Positions 7,578 to 15,732 of a DNA stretch of 41,561 nucleotides are shown piece by piece. The notes under the pieces are model-generated. The model was not told where the DNA came from and ran no database searches. It worked only from the letters and a program-made list of their open reading frames with translations. A program made the translations under genes and the position numbers. How positions within the stretch are numbered: the first letter of the stretch is position 1; the number at the start of each line of letters is the position of its first letter. Source of the stretch: Agrobacterium albertimagni AOL15 (GTDB lineage Bacteria; Pseudomonadota; Alphaproteobacteria; Rhizobiales; Rhizobiaceae); the NCBI RefSeq assembly GCF_000300855.1, contig NZ_ALJF01000024.1:1-41561 (forward strand), given 5' to 3'.

Positions 7578-8663
7578 TCAATCGGTTGAGGACCGTTCCT
7601 TGATGCGTTTGCCCTCATGATCGAAGACATGCAGGTGGTCGATGGGAAAATCGACACGGACCTTGGCTGTCGCGCTAAGCACGCTGCGGTCGAGCGTGAA
7701 GAGCTTGAATGGCAGCCCATGAACCGACAGATGCATGATGATGCCGAAACCGGTCGGCTCGACAAGCTCCACGCCGGCCTCGATCGCCCCATCAGGCGAT
7801 ATCACCACATGTTCTGGCCGAATGCCGAGTGTCACCTTGTCGTCTTGCGCAAAGGCCGCTCGCTCTTTGACGGCAATTTCCGTTCCGTCCTTGAACCGGA
7901 CAGCCGCTTTATCACCCCTGCTGACATATTGCCCTTCCAGGAAGTTCATGCCCGGTGATCCGATGAACCCGGCAACGAAGAGATTGGCTGGGCGATCGTA
8001 AAGCTCGAGTGGTGCACCGACCTGCTGCACCACGCCGCCATGCATGGCAACGATACGGTCAGCAAGCGTCATGGCCTCGATCTGGTCATGGGTGACATAG
8101 ATCGATGTCGCTCCAAGCTCCTTGTGCAGCTTCTTGATTTCGGCACGCATTTGTTCGCGCAGGCGCGCATCAAGATTGGAAAGCGGCTCGTCGAAGAGAA
8201 ATGCCTTGGGCTGGCGAACGATTGCACGGCCCATTGCCACGCGCTGACGCTGGCCACCTGACAAGGCCTTTGGTCGGCGTTCAAGCAGGGTATTGAGGCC
8301 AAGCTTTGAAGAGGCGTCGGCAACGATCTCGGTGATCCGCTCCTTGGCGGTCTTTCTGAGCCGCAGGCTGTAGCTCATATTGTCGGCCACCGACATGTGG
8401 GGGTAAAGCGCATAGGACTGGAAGACCATGGCAATGTCGCGGTCCTTGGGCGGCAGATCATTGACCCGCCGACCCTCGATGGCGACCTCGCCGGAGGTGA
8501 TCTGCTCAAGGCCTGCAATCATCCGCAACAGTGTGGACTTGCCGCAGCCCGAGGGGCCGACAAGCACAATGAACTCGCCGTCTTGAATGGTGAGGTCTAC
8601 CCCGTGCAGAACAGGGAAATGGCCGTAGCTCTTGGTCACTGCGCGGACATCAATGGAAGCCAT
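7578..8663 (-). CDS. Sugar-type ABC transporter ATP-binding protein (MalK/UgpC-like)
   Basis: The cytoplasmic ATPase of a CUT1 importer, 361 residues. Walker A is GPSGCGKST (36-44), Q-loop Q82, signature LSGGQRQR (134-141), Walker B FLFDEP (155-160), and the switch His in VTHDQIEAM. The C-terminal third is the TOBE/MalK regulatory domain (LGIRPEHV). It is the last gene of the operon, starting 15 bp after the second permease stop with AAAGGA upstream. Such ATPases can be shared between several importers in rhizobia. The substrate is unknown. Confidence 0.95.
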   Translation of the reverse strand: MASIDVRAVTKSYGHFPVLHGVDLTIQDGEFIVLVGPSGCGKSTLLRMIAGLEQITSGEVAIEGRRVNDLPPKDRDIAMVFQSYALYPHMSVADNMSYSLRLRKTAKERITEIVADASSKLGLNTLLERRPKALSGGQRQRVAMGRAIVRQPKAFLFDEPLSNLDARLREQMRAEIKKLHKELGATSIYVTHDQIEAMTLADRIVAMHGGVVQQVGAPLELYDRPANLFVAGFIGSPGMNFLEGQYVSRGDKAAVRFKDGTEIAVKERAAFAQDDKVTLGIRPEHVVISPDGAIEAGVELVEPTGFGIIMHLSVHGLPFKLFTLDRSVLSATAKVRVDFPIDHLHVFDHEGKRIKERSSTD

Positions 8664-8678
8664 GGGTTTACAGTCCTT

Positions 8679-9512
8679 TCAGCCTTTGACCGCGCCAGCC
8701 GTCAGGCCTTGCACGAGATAGCGCTGGATGAGCAGGAAGAAGAGGCAGGCCGGAATGAGGGCAAGCACGCCGGCTGCCATCATCTGCCCGAAATTGACCG
8801 AGAACTTCGATACGAAGGATAGAAGTCCGACGGGGAAGGTGGCCGCGTCATTGCCCGAGATCAGCATTAGCGCAAACAGAAGCTCTGACCAGGCAGCGGT
8901 AAAGACGAAGCCGAGGGTGGCCGCGATGCCCGGAAGCGTCAGCGGCAGAATGATCTGGCGAAAGGCGACAAACTGGGTTGCACCATCGATCATAGCCGCT
9001 TCCTCGAGATCCTTCGGAATGCCATCGAAGAAGGACTGCATCAGGAAGGTGGCAAAGGGCACGTTGAAGGCCGAGTAGACGATGACAAGGCCCGTCAGGC
9101 TGTTGGTCAGCCCGAGCGGAGACAGCATCTTGAAGATCGGGGCGACCAGCATGACCAGCGGAAACATCTGGGTCAGGAGCATCAGGCCGACGATCCAGTA
9201 TTTTGCCTTGAAGCTGAAGCGTGACAGCGCGTAACCCGACAGTGAGGCAATGATCGTGACGACGAGGGCGGTCGAGCCGGCAACGATCAGGCTGTTCTTG
9301 AAAAAGGTCGGAAAGGCACTGTGGGCAATCACAAAGCGGAAATGCTCAAACGTCGTGGCTGAGGGCCACATCCGCACACCCTCGCTATAGAGCAGGTTGT
9401 TTGGCGTAACCGCCACCTTCAACAGCCAGTAGAGCGGGAAGAGGGCAACGACGATATAAGCGAGGATGGCCAGCCGATGGGCGACAGTCAGAGCGATGCG
9501 GGACGACCTCAT
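8679..9512 (-). CDS. ABC transporter permease, MalG-type
   Basis: A 277-residue inner-membrane permease with six predicted helices and no long periplasmic loop, as in MalG. The coupling-helix EAA motif is EEAAMIDGATQFVAFRQIIL, followed by LPLTLPGI. The N-terminal helix IALTVAHRLAILAYIVVALF precedes the conserved Tyr/Trp segment. It starts 4 bp after the MalF-type permease stop, so the two are coupled. It forms the transmembrane channel with the preceding gene product and takes solute from the binding protein encoded upstream. Confidence 0.95.
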   Translation of the reverse strand: MRSSRIALTVAHRLAILAYIVVALFPLYWLLKVAVTPNNLLYSEGVRMWPSATTFEHFRFVIAHSAFPTFFKNSLIVAGSTALVVTIIASLSGYALSRFSFKAKYWIVGLMLLTQMFPLVMLVAPIFKMLSPLGLTNSLTGLVIVYSAFNVPFATFLMQSFFDGIPKDLEEAAMIDGATQFVAFRQIILPLTLPGIAATLGFVFTAAWSELLFALMLISGNDAATFPVGLLSFVSKFSVNFGQMMAAGVLALIPACLFFLLIQRYLVQGLTAGAVKG

Positions 9513-9516
9513 GGGC

Positions 9517-10440
9517 TCAGTCCTTGTTTAGGAGTGTCTGCCGCAGCAGCACGATCAGCATGGAATAGGCCAGCAGCAGCACCAGGAGGACAAGGGCGAT
9601 TGCCGAGGCATAGCCGAAGTCGAGACGCCTGAAGGCCTGGGTGAAGATGTAAGAAGCAACGATCTGCGTCCTGTCGGCCGGGCCGCCATTGGTCATGACG
9701 ATGATCAGATCGGCAAAGTTCGAGACCCAGACAGTGCGCAGCAGGATCGTGATGGCCATGGTCGGAGCGAGAAAGGGAAGGGTGATCGACCAGAAGCGCT
9801 GAACGGGTCCCGCGCCATCGATCGCGGCCGCCTCATAGAGATCGCGCGGAATGGCCTGAAGGGCTGCAAGCAGTGTGATGGCAAAGAAGGGAATGCCCCA
9901 CCAGACATTGGCGATGATCGGACCCCACATGGCAAGCGACGGGTCCGAGAGGATGTTGTCGGGTGCGCTGAGCACACCCAGCGAGAAGAGCCAGTGGGGG
10001 AGCGGGCCGATGACCGGATTGAAGAGCCAGGCCCAGTTGAGGCCGGCGAGAAAGCTCGGCACCGCCCAAGGCAGGAAGACCAGCGCCTGGGCAAGGCCGC
10101 GACCATAGAAGGGCTTGTCGAGCAAGAGTGCGAGGATCAGCCCGAAGGTAAACTGCAAGACGACAGAGGCACCCGTCCACCAGAGCGTGTTCTTCAGCGC
10201 CCGGTAGAAGTCGGCGTCCTGGCTCAGCACCTTGAAATGGTCAAGACCGATGAAGCCGCCAGAAAACGGGTTGAGAAGCTGGATATCGCGAAACGCATAG
10301 GAAATGCCGAGCGTCAAAGGCACGAGCATCACCGCAACGATCAGGATCAATGCCGGCGCGCTGTAGAGATAGGGTTCAGACGCATCGGCCATGCGCTTGA
10401 GTATCGTGCGCCGATCGCCCCGCTCAAGGGTCGCTGTCAT
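9517..10440 (-). CDS. ABC transporter permease, MalF-type
   Basis: A 307-residue inner-membrane permease with six helices. The CUT1 EAA loop is YEAAAIDGAGPVQRFWSITL, followed by PFLAPT. It has the LDHFKVLSQD periplasmic segment typical of MalF/UgpA relatives without the large MalF insertion. It is separated from the binding-protein gene by 137 bp containing a hairpin and short repeats, which may lower its expression relative to the binding protein, as is known for malE/malF. Confidence 0.95.
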   Translation of the reverse strand: MTATLERGDRRTILKRMADASEPYLYSAPALILIVAVMLVPLTLGISYAFRDIQLLNPFSGGFIGLDHFKVLSQDADFYRALKNTLWWTGASVVLQFTFGLILALLLDKPFYGRGLAQALVFLPWAVPSFLAGLNWAWLFNPVIGPLPHWLFSLGVLSAPDNILSDPSLAMWGPIIANVWWGIPFFAITLLAALQAIPRDLYEAAAIDGAGPVQRFWSITLPFLAPTMAITILLRTVWVSNFADLIIVMTNGGPADRTQIVASYIFTQAFRRLDFGYASAIALVLLVLLLAYSMLIVLLRQTLLNKD

Positions 10441-10535
10441 TGTTCAGGCTTTCCATCTGCTTGGACGTGTCGATAACAGGGCAAGTGTCAGTGCAAGTGT
10501 CCGTGTCTGGATCTGTCTCAGTGACTGTTTCAGGA

Positions 10536-10566
10536 ACCGGGCAAAGCAGGTCTCGCTCTGCCCGGT
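10536..10566 (-). promoter_or_regulatory. Intercistronic hairpin between binding protein and permease
   Basis: An 8-bp perfect stem, ACCGGGCA at 10536-10543 and TGCCCGGT at 10559-10566, with a 15-base loop. It begins 12 bp after the binding-protein stop and has no T-run on the coding strand, so it is better read as an RNA-stabilising or attenuating structure than as a full terminator. Short GTGTC/AGTG repeats lie next to it at about 10466-10528. Confidence 0.55.
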
Positions 10567-10577
10567 CTTTGACGCCT

Positions 10578-11837
10578 TTACTGTTTCGCCAGGTGCTTCT
10601 GCTGCGCCTTGGTCAGGTAATCGGCCCACTGGTCGGCGAGCTCCTGAGGCGTGATGTCGCCAAGCAATGCCTGCTGTGAGGTCTTGATGACGAGCGAATC
10701 CTTGAAGAAGGCAAATTCTTCCAGATGCGTCGGCATCACCGTCGGTACCGCATCCTTGTCAGACAGTTCCTCGAACCAGCCCTTGAACTGCGGGCTTGCA
10801 TAGAAGGGATCGCTTTCGGCCGATTTGAGTGCCGGCAGGGCGCCGGTTCGCTTGTTCCACTCGATATTGCCTTGTTTGCCCTGAAGGGTGGCGATCAGCT
10901 TCCAGGACAGATCCTTGTTCTCGCTTGACGCCATCATCGACCAGCCGGCATAACCAATGGTCGGGAAGGTCTTGCCATCGGGGCCCTTCGGCATGGTCAT
11001 GACGCCGTAGTCGTCCTCGCTCATATGTTCGGCAATCGCAATCAGCGCATCCGGATCCTGATCGAGGAAGGCGCAGGTACCGCTATAAAAGCCTGCAACG
11101 ATCTCGTTAAAGCCCCAGTTGACGGAATCCTTCGGCGCGTAGCCTTCCTTGTAGAGATCGATGAGCCAGGTGAGACCCTTGACCCAGCCTTCGGAATTGA
11201 AGGTCGAGGTGCCGTCTTCGGTGAAGAATTCGTTGGAGCCTGCCATCGACGCGCCGAACATCACCCAGCCATTCAGGCCGCCGGGTCCACCACGCAGGCA
11301 GTAGCCATACTTGCCGGGAAGCGCCGAGACCTTCTTTGAGGCTTCGGCAAATTCGTCCATCGTCTTTGGCAGTTCGGTGACGCCTGCCTCTTCGAGAAGC
11401 TTCTTGTTGTAGAACATGGCTCTCAGATAAAAGCCGTAGGGCAGCATATAGGCGGTGTCCTTGACGTCGCGGCCAAGCTCAAGCGCCCGATCGGACAGAT
11501 CTGCCGTCTGATCCCAATCCTTCAGATAGGGCTCGAGGCTCTCGACAATGCCGTTATTGGCATAAAGCGACAGCCAGGTGTCGGGCATTTCCATGACGTC
11601 GGGGATCTCGCCGGCCGAGACCATGGTCGCAAATTTCTGGAACGCCTCGCCCCAGGGCAGCGAGATGATCTCGACCTTGGTGCCGGGGTTTTCCGCCTCG
11701 AAGGTCGAGACGATCGATTTCAATGTTTCGGTGCGCTCAGGACTGGTGATCACTTCGACCAGCTTCAAGGTGGTGTCGGCAAGTGCCGTTCCCGCCATCA
11801 AGCTGCTGATCAGGGCTGCCGTCAAAAGTGCTTTCAT
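10578..11837 (-). CDS. ABC transporter substrate-binding protein (CUT1, family 1)
   Basis: A 419-residue periplasmic solute-binding protein of the MalE-like class. The signal peptide runs from MKALLTAALISSLMAGTALA with cleavage after Ala20; there is no lipobox. The mature start TTLKLVEVITSPERTETLK, followed by FEAENPGTKVEI and later GFYSGTCAFLDQDPDA and GYAGWSMMASS segments, fits the two-lobed fold. The Shine-Dalgarno GAGGAGG is strong. It follows the C-S lyase gene by 42 bp. Ligand cannot be read from sequence; the neighbour suggests a sulfur-containing or thio-conjugated compound. Confidence 0.95.
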   Translation of the reverse strand: MKALLTAALISSLMAGTALADTTLKLVEVITSPERTETLKSIVSTFEAENPGTKVEIISLPWGEAFQKFATMVSAGEIPDVMEMPDTWLSLYANNGIVESLEPYLKDWDQTADLSDRALELGRDVKDTAYMLPYGFYLRAMFYNKKLLEEAGVTELPKTMDEFAEASKKVSALPGKYGYCLRGGPGGLNGWVMFGASMAGSNEFFTEDGTSTFNSEGWVKGLTWLIDLYKEGYAPKDSVNWGFNEIVAGFYSGTCAFLDQDPDALIAIAEHMSEDDYGVMTMPKGPDGKTFPTIGYAGWSMMASSENKDLSWKLIATLQGKQGNIEWNKRTGALPALKSAESDPFYASPQFKGWFEELSDKDAVPTVMPTHLEEFAFFKDSLVIKTSQQALLGDITPQELADQWADYLTKAQQKHLAKQ

Positions 11838-11879
11838 GTTGAAGTTCCTCCTCTATTTTTGGTTGGGTTAGGGCAGGGC

Positions 11880-13052
11880 TTATGTTTCCTGGGCGGCAGA
11901 AAATGCCCCCTCCAGGTCCCTCCACAAGGCCTCTGTTCCCTCGAGGCCGACATGAAGGCGCACGGACCGCGGGTTCATGCCAAAGGCATGCGCGGAATTC
12001 GGTTGGGCCTTTTGCTGCAACACGACTTCGCCGGGTACCACCAGGCTCTCGTGGCCACCCCAGCTCACGCCGAGCTTGAAAAGCTGCAGGCGATCGCAGA
12101 ACCGCCTGATGTCGACGCCTTGGCGAAGCACGAAGGAGAAGAGACCGGACGTGCCCGTCAGTCCCGGCGGCAGTTGATTGGCAAGGCCCGGATGATTGAC
12201 CTCTTCGACGATATCGAGGGATTTCAGTCGCCGCGCGATCTCGATTGCAGAGGCTTCATGGGCCTTCATTCGGATCGGCAGTGTTCGCAATCCCCGGATC
12301 AGCAACCAGGCATCAAAAGGCGACATCTTGCCGCCGAGATAGGGCAGGGTTTCAGTGCGGATCCGGTCGATCAGTGTCTTTGACCCGGTGACCACGCCTG
12401 CCACCACGTCGCTATGGCCGCCCAGATATTTCGAGGCGGAATGCAGGACGATGTCGACACCGAGCTCGAGCGGGCGCTGGAAGACCGGACTTGCCCAGCT
12501 GTTGTCGATGACGCTGAGCGCCCCGTGTTTCAGGCCAAGTGCTGCAAGCGCTGCCACGTCATGGGTTTCCATAATCCAGCTTGTCGGGCTTTCCAGATAG
12601 AGCAGTCGCGCACCGCTCAAGGCGTGGTCGACGGCCTCGAGATCCTTGCCGTCGACATAGGTGACCTCCACCTTCATCCGCTTCATCAGCGTGCCGAACA
12701 GGCGATAGGCGTCGGGGTAGAGATTGCGCACGGCGACGATCCGGTCGCCTGGCTCGACGAAGGTCAGGACCGTCGTTGAGATCGCCGCCATGCCGCTGCC
12801 GAAGCCGAGCGCGTCTTCACCCCCTTCGAGCTTTGCCAGCATCTCCTCGAAATGCCGCACCGTCGGGTTGAGACCGCGGGAATAGACCGGCCGATTGCGT
12901 TCGCCGCGATAGGTGGCAACCATCTCGTCATAGGTCTCGAAGGTGAAGAGAGACGTCTGCACGATCGGCGGAACCACGGCCTCGAAGGCATTGGTCTCGT
13001 CATGGGCGACGGACAGTGATGCATGTTCAAACCAATCGGATCCGATGGTCAT
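11880..13052 (-). CDS. metC: PLP-dependent C-S lyase, cystathionine beta-lyase-like
   Basis: A 390-residue Cys/Met-metabolism PLP enzyme (fold type I). Visible features are YSRGLNPT at 57-64 (phosphate-binding Tyr and Arg from the partner subunit), GFGSGMAAI for the cofactor phosphate, the D-N-S-W region (VIDNSWASPV) with the PLP-ring Asp, and the Schiff-base Lys208 in HSASKYLGGHSDVVAG. The substrate Arg is in NPRSVRLHVGLE near the end. The family includes beta- and gamma-lyases; cystathionine beta-lyase is the closest by eye. The start overlaps the regulator stop (ATGA), so the two are coupled. Being inside an importer operon suggests a catabolic C-S lyase rather than housekeeping MetC. Confidence 0.9.
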   Translation of the reverse strand: MTIGSDWFEHASLSVAHDETNAFEAVVPPIVQTSLFTFETYDEMVATYRGERNRPVYSRGLNPTVRHFEEMLAKLEGGEDALGFGSGMAAISTTVLTFVEPGDRIVAVRNLYPDAYRLFGTLMKRMKVEVTYVDGKDLEAVDHALSGARLLYLESPTSWIMETHDVAALAALGLKHGALSVIDNSWASPVFQRPLELGVDIVLHSASKYLGGHSDVVAGVVTGSKTLIDRIRTETLPYLGGKMSPFDAWLLIRGLRTLPIRMKAHEASAIEIARRLKSLDIVEEVNHPGLANQLPPGLTGTSGLFSFVLRQGVDIRRFCDRLQLFKLGVSWGGHESLVVPGEVVLQQKAQPNSAHAFGMNPRSVRLHVGLEGTEALWRDLEGAFSAAQET

Positions 13053-13783
13053 TTGGACATTTCCTTGATGTCTTCCTCGACGATGTCGAGGATCTTGATG
13101 GTCTCGCGCCGTGCAGCCTCGGTGTCCTGGGCGAGGATCGCGTTGAACAGGGTGCGGTGATAGGGGAAGGAGCGGCGCGCAAAGTCCGGGCGGTCAAACG
13201 GCGTGTCCCAGAAACTCTCGAACGCTTCGCGCATCTGTTCAAGCAACTGCCTGAAGAGCGGATTATGGGTCGCGTCATAGATGGCGAGGTGAAAGGCCAG
13301 ATCTTCCTTGCCGGCGGTGCCTTTTTGAAGATGCACACGCTCCATTTCCTCAAGCGCTGCACTGATATGCTTCAGATCGTCCTGGGTGCGCCGGCGGGCC
13401 GCTGCCATGCAGGCTTCGCACTCGATGCCACGGCGTACCTCGAGTGTCTGCAAGAGCGCGTCCCGCAGACTGCCCATGTTGACCGAGAGCGGCATATGGA
13501 TCGTGGCTGAGGTGATCGGCTTTACGAGATAGGTACCACTTCCCTTGCGGGTTTCCATCACACCCAGCGCCTGAAACTGCCGGATGACCTCGCGGATGGT
13601 CGAGCGGCCGACACCGAGGGCCGCCATCAGTTCCCGCTCTGCCGGCAAGCGATCGCCTGCTGCAAGCTCGGCCTGCTGGATATAGGCAGCCAGGGACTCT
13701 GACACCTGGCGGCCACGGTCTGCAGGCGGAAGAGGAGTGAGCGTGGATTTCACTGTCTGCCTCAAAAATTGGTCTGACATCAT
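13049..13783 (-). CDS. GntR-family regulator, FadR subfamily
   Basis: A 244-residue regulator. The winged HTH covers about residues 28-95, with AGDRLPAERELMAALGVGRS, TIREVIRQFQALGVMETRKG and SGTYLV. The all-helical FCD effector domain follows, with metal/ligand residues in the HLAIYDATHNPLF and FPYHRTLFNAI segments (His ligands). It heads the operon with the lyase and importer genes and overlaps the lyase gene by 4 bases, so it is very likely the local repressor. Effector is presumably the imported compound or a product. Candidate operators lie at 13776-13809. Confidence 0.93.
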   Translation of the reverse strand: MMSDQFLRQTVKSTLTPLPPADRGRQVSESLAAYIQQAELAAGDRLPAERELMAALGVGRSTIREVIRQFQALGVMETRKGSGTYLVKPITSATIHMPLSVNMGSLRDALLQTLEVRRGIECEACMAAARRRTQDDLKHISAALEEMERVHLQKGTAGKEDLAFHLAIYDATHNPLFRQLLEQMREAFESFWDTPFDRPDFARRSFPYHRTLFNAILAQDTEAARRETIKILDIVEEDIKEMSK

Positions 13784-13809
13784 ATCAATCAGCTCGAAAT
13801 CGAGATGTC
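13776..13809. promoter_or_regulatory. Inverted repeats at the GntR gene start, candidate operator
   Basis: GACATC at 13776-13781 is matched by GATGTC at 13804-13809. Inside lies CTCGA-AA-TCGAG (13793-13804), a perfect 5-bp palindrome. They overlap the ATG at 13783 and the leader, where an autorepressor would act. The two repeats are not co-centred, so which one is the real site is open. Confidence 0.4.
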
Positions 13810-14264
13810 AATTGTCGATCGGCGGCTCATCTCCCGAGCTGAGCGGAGGGCTGTGGGTGACGCGGGCCTTGATGAAAATGCGAGGGTGGACGGCACATGG
13901 TGGCCGGTAACGCACAAATCCCTGTCGGCCAGTGGCCGAAAGCTGAGCAGGTGGCTGCTGTGTGTGGAGGCAGTGGCGAGGCGGGGCCATGCTCATGGTG
14001 ACACGACCAGGATTGGGCGCTGACTGGAGGCGCTTATCTGGCCCAGCGAAATCTCATGTCGCTCAATCCTCCATTCGACGACATGTCCTGAGGATATGTC
14101 GATAGTGTCGACATGTCATAGAATGAGGCTCCGGTATGTCGGTATCTCAGAATCCAAGAGACCCATGTCTAAGTAGGCTTGGGAATCTCATCAGCCTGTT
14201 GCTTGACGGGTTCAGCGCCACGGGCATACTCGTTGTCGCGATACGGAAGCGGACTTAGAACGTC
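13810..14264. promoter_or_regulatory. Intergenic region with two CGACATGTC sites
   Basis: No supported gene. It contains the promoter side of the GntR operon and two copies of CGACATGTC (14079-14087 and 14109-14117), exactly 30 bases apart. The core GACATGTC is itself palindromic, and related ATGTCG words occur at about 14096 and 14137. This looks like an operator array on one face of the helix for an unknown regulator, serving the gene at 14265 or a transcript leaving leftwards. Confidence 0.35.
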
Positions 14265-14534
14265 ATGATTGATGAAGAACCAAATCTGGTGACCTCTGGC
14301 AAAAGCACGAGGGTCGTTATCGACGGCTACCCGTTTTCCATCGACATCTTCCGAATGGAGAATGACGCGACCTGGACGCTGGAAGTGATCGATCAGCAAA
14401 ACACCAGCCACGTCTGGGACGAGCAGTTTCAATCCGACGCTGAGGCGCGGGATGTCGCGGTCAAGACCATTGAAGCTGCGGGTGCGATTGCATTCATGCG
14501 CGGCAACAATGTCATCCCGTTCCGACGATCATAG
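14265..14534 (+). CDS. Small conserved hypothetical protein
   Basis: An 89-residue soluble protein with a beta-rich start (LVTSGKSTRVVIDGYPFSID, then ATWTLEVIDQQNTSHVW) and a helical, Ala-rich end (EARDVAVKTIEAAGAIAFM). I recall closely similar small proteins in rhizobia, all uncharacterised. The antisense frame at 14169-14432 is a shadow with no start signal. The start ATG at 14265 has only a weak GGA upstream. It is a single-gene unit that may be controlled by the GACATGTC array upstream. Confidence 0.75.
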   Translation: MIDEEPNLVTSGKSTRVVIDGYPFSIDIFRMENDATWTLEVIDQQNTSHVWDEQFQSDAEARDVAVKTIEAAGAIAFMRGNNVIPFRRS

Positions 14535-14646
14535 CTGGAAGGGGCATGCCAACGGCATCAATCTGGAAAAACGGCGACGCTGCAAATGAGGTGAACGGCG
14601 TCCTGATGCCCGGAACGGCACAAGATCTCGAGCGAGGTCGCACGAG

Positions 14647-14736
14647 ATGAACTGGTTCGGTTTATGCGAATGCGATGCGCCGTTTGTGGATTTGGATCCA
14701 ACCGCGCATCGCCCTTTTTGCGAAGTATTGACCTAG
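14647..14736 (+). CDS. Possible 29-residue Cys-containing peptide
   Basis: A short open frame starting at ATG 14647 (MNWFGLCECDAPFVDLDPTA, then HRPFCEVLT) with a weak purine-rich stretch upstream. Three cysteines and a balanced composition make it slightly more protein-like than chance. It ends convergently against the cold-shock gene, overlapping its stop. I treat it as tentative. Confidence 0.2.
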   Translation: MNWFGLCECDAPFVDLDPTAHRPFCEVLT

Positions 14737-14936
14737 CGGACGACGGTTACGTTTTCCGCCTTGGACTTGCCGGTCTTGCGATCCTGGCCGACGTCGAAGC
14801 TGACCTTCTCGCCATCAGTAAGGGAGCCGCCACCCACGGCCGAGATGTGGACAAAAACATCAGGTCCACCATTGTCGGGGGTGATGAAGCCGAAGCCCTT
14901 GTCTTGGGCGAAGAATTTGACGGTACCAGTGGCCAT
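14733..14936 (-). CDS. cspA: Cold-shock protein, CspA family
   Basis: A 67-residue single-domain nucleic-acid chaperone that melts RNA structure. The RNA-binding motifs are clear: KGFGFI (RNP1) and VFVHIS (RNP2) in MATGTVKFFAQDKGFGFI and GGPDVFVHISAV. The start at 14936 is the conserved MATGTVKFF. An upstream in-frame ATG would add 17 residues not seen in the family. A GAGGA Shine-Dalgarno lies about 9 bases before the ATG. About 430 bp upstream carry no gene, leaving room for a long cold-responsive leader, though none can be modelled by eye. Confidence 0.93.
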   Translation of the reverse strand: MATGTVKFFAQDKGFGFITPDNGGPDVFVHISAVGGGSLTDGEKVSFDVGQDRKTGKSKAENVTVVR

Positions 14937-15342
14937 GATGCAATCCTCAATGCGTTGTGCAGCTATGGCATAGCGGTTGAGGTCCAAAACGGCAAGGCAG
15001 CCGCTGGCTGATCTCCGGCCGAATTCCGGTCGCTCTGATCGATTTGAGTTTTCGGGCGGGGGGAGGGAAAAGGTCCTCGGTTGCGAGGCCGTCCCCAGGC
15101 ATTTGGCCCAAACGTGACGTCCAGTTTGGTATGAGGGTGCCGCTTATCGGCACACCTCAATGGCACCCTTCCATCCGCCGGATGAAAATCTCTGAACTCG
15201 TATAGCTGGCTTGTTCTGCTGAAAAATTTGAGCGGATCCGCTCTACTGAATCTGCTAGGAAAGCGAGAGTCAGCGGGATGTCAGCCTGATCTCTGGTTGT
15301 GCGATCAAAGTGTGTGAAAAAGCCATTTCATAGGGTTGAAGT
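14937..15342. other. Intergenic region between cspA and the HigBA-like pair
   Basis: No gene supported. Short frames on the minus strand near 14950-15160 are rich in Pro/Arg/Cys and lack start signals. The stretch holds the divergent promoters of the cold-shock gene and the toxin-antitoxin pair, and possibly the long 5' leader expected for a cold-shock mRNA. Confidence 0.4.
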
Positions 15343-15367
15343 TATATAATGTGAGAGCTATTATATA
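15343..15367. promoter_or_regulatory. TATATAAT-N9-ATTATATA palindrome, HigA-type operator
   Basis: Perfect 8-bp arms at 15343-15350 and 15360-15367, the right arm ending on the A of the toxin start codon. The extreme AT content contrasts with the region. Its position over the -10/start zone suits autorepression by the antitoxin encoded downstream. Confidence 0.6.
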
Positions 15368-15732
15368 TGGCGTGGAAAGTGTTCTTTGACGAAATATTCG
15401 CCAGTGAGTTCAAACAGTTCGATGCGGAGGTTAAGGTCGAGCTTCGAGCTATGGCACTGCTTCTAGAGCATCGCGGGCCCGAGCTTGGAAGACCAAGGGC
15501 TGACACGCTGAAAGGCTCGGCCTACGCAAACATGAAAGAGCTACGGTTCGATGCCGCTGGCGGAGTTTGGAGAGCGGCGTTTGCATTCGATCCGGAGAGA
15601 AAAGCTGTAATCCTGGTCGCCGGAGATAAGTCTGGTACGAACGAAAAGAAGTTTTACAAGAAGCTCATCAAGACTGCGGATGCGCGTTTCAAAGTGCATT
15701 TGAAAGAGTTGAGCAAGAAGGAGGCCGAGTGA
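15367..15732 (+). CDS. HigB/Gp49-like RelE-superfamily toxin
   Basis: A 121-residue toxin of the phage Gp49-like/HigB group, predicted to be a ribosome-dependent mRNA endonuclease. Features are WKVFFDEIFASEFKQF at the N-terminus, RPRADTLKGSAYANMKELRF with the typical Gly-Pro-Lys/Glu-Leu-Arg strand, WRAAFAFDPERKAVILVAGDK, and a Lys-rich tail (KKFYKKLIKTAD). In this group the toxin gene precedes the antitoxin gene, as here. The stop overlaps the antitoxin start. An AT-rich palindrome covers its start codon. Confidence 0.9.
   Translation: MAWKVFFDEIFASEFKQFDAEVKVELRAMALLLEHRGPELGRPRADTLKGSAYANMKELRFDAAGGVWRAAFAFDPERKAVILVAGDKSGTNEKKFYKKLIKTADARFKVHLKELSKKEAE

Noticed and set aside
11880..13052. 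Treating the lyase as a housekeeping MetC
   Set aside because: Sequence motifs cannot separate beta-lyase from related C-S lyases, and the importer context argues for a catabolic role; the gene name is only provisional.
14664..15011. Plus-strand frame across the cold-shock gene
   Set aside because: Antisense to a textbook CspA protein with both RNP motifs.
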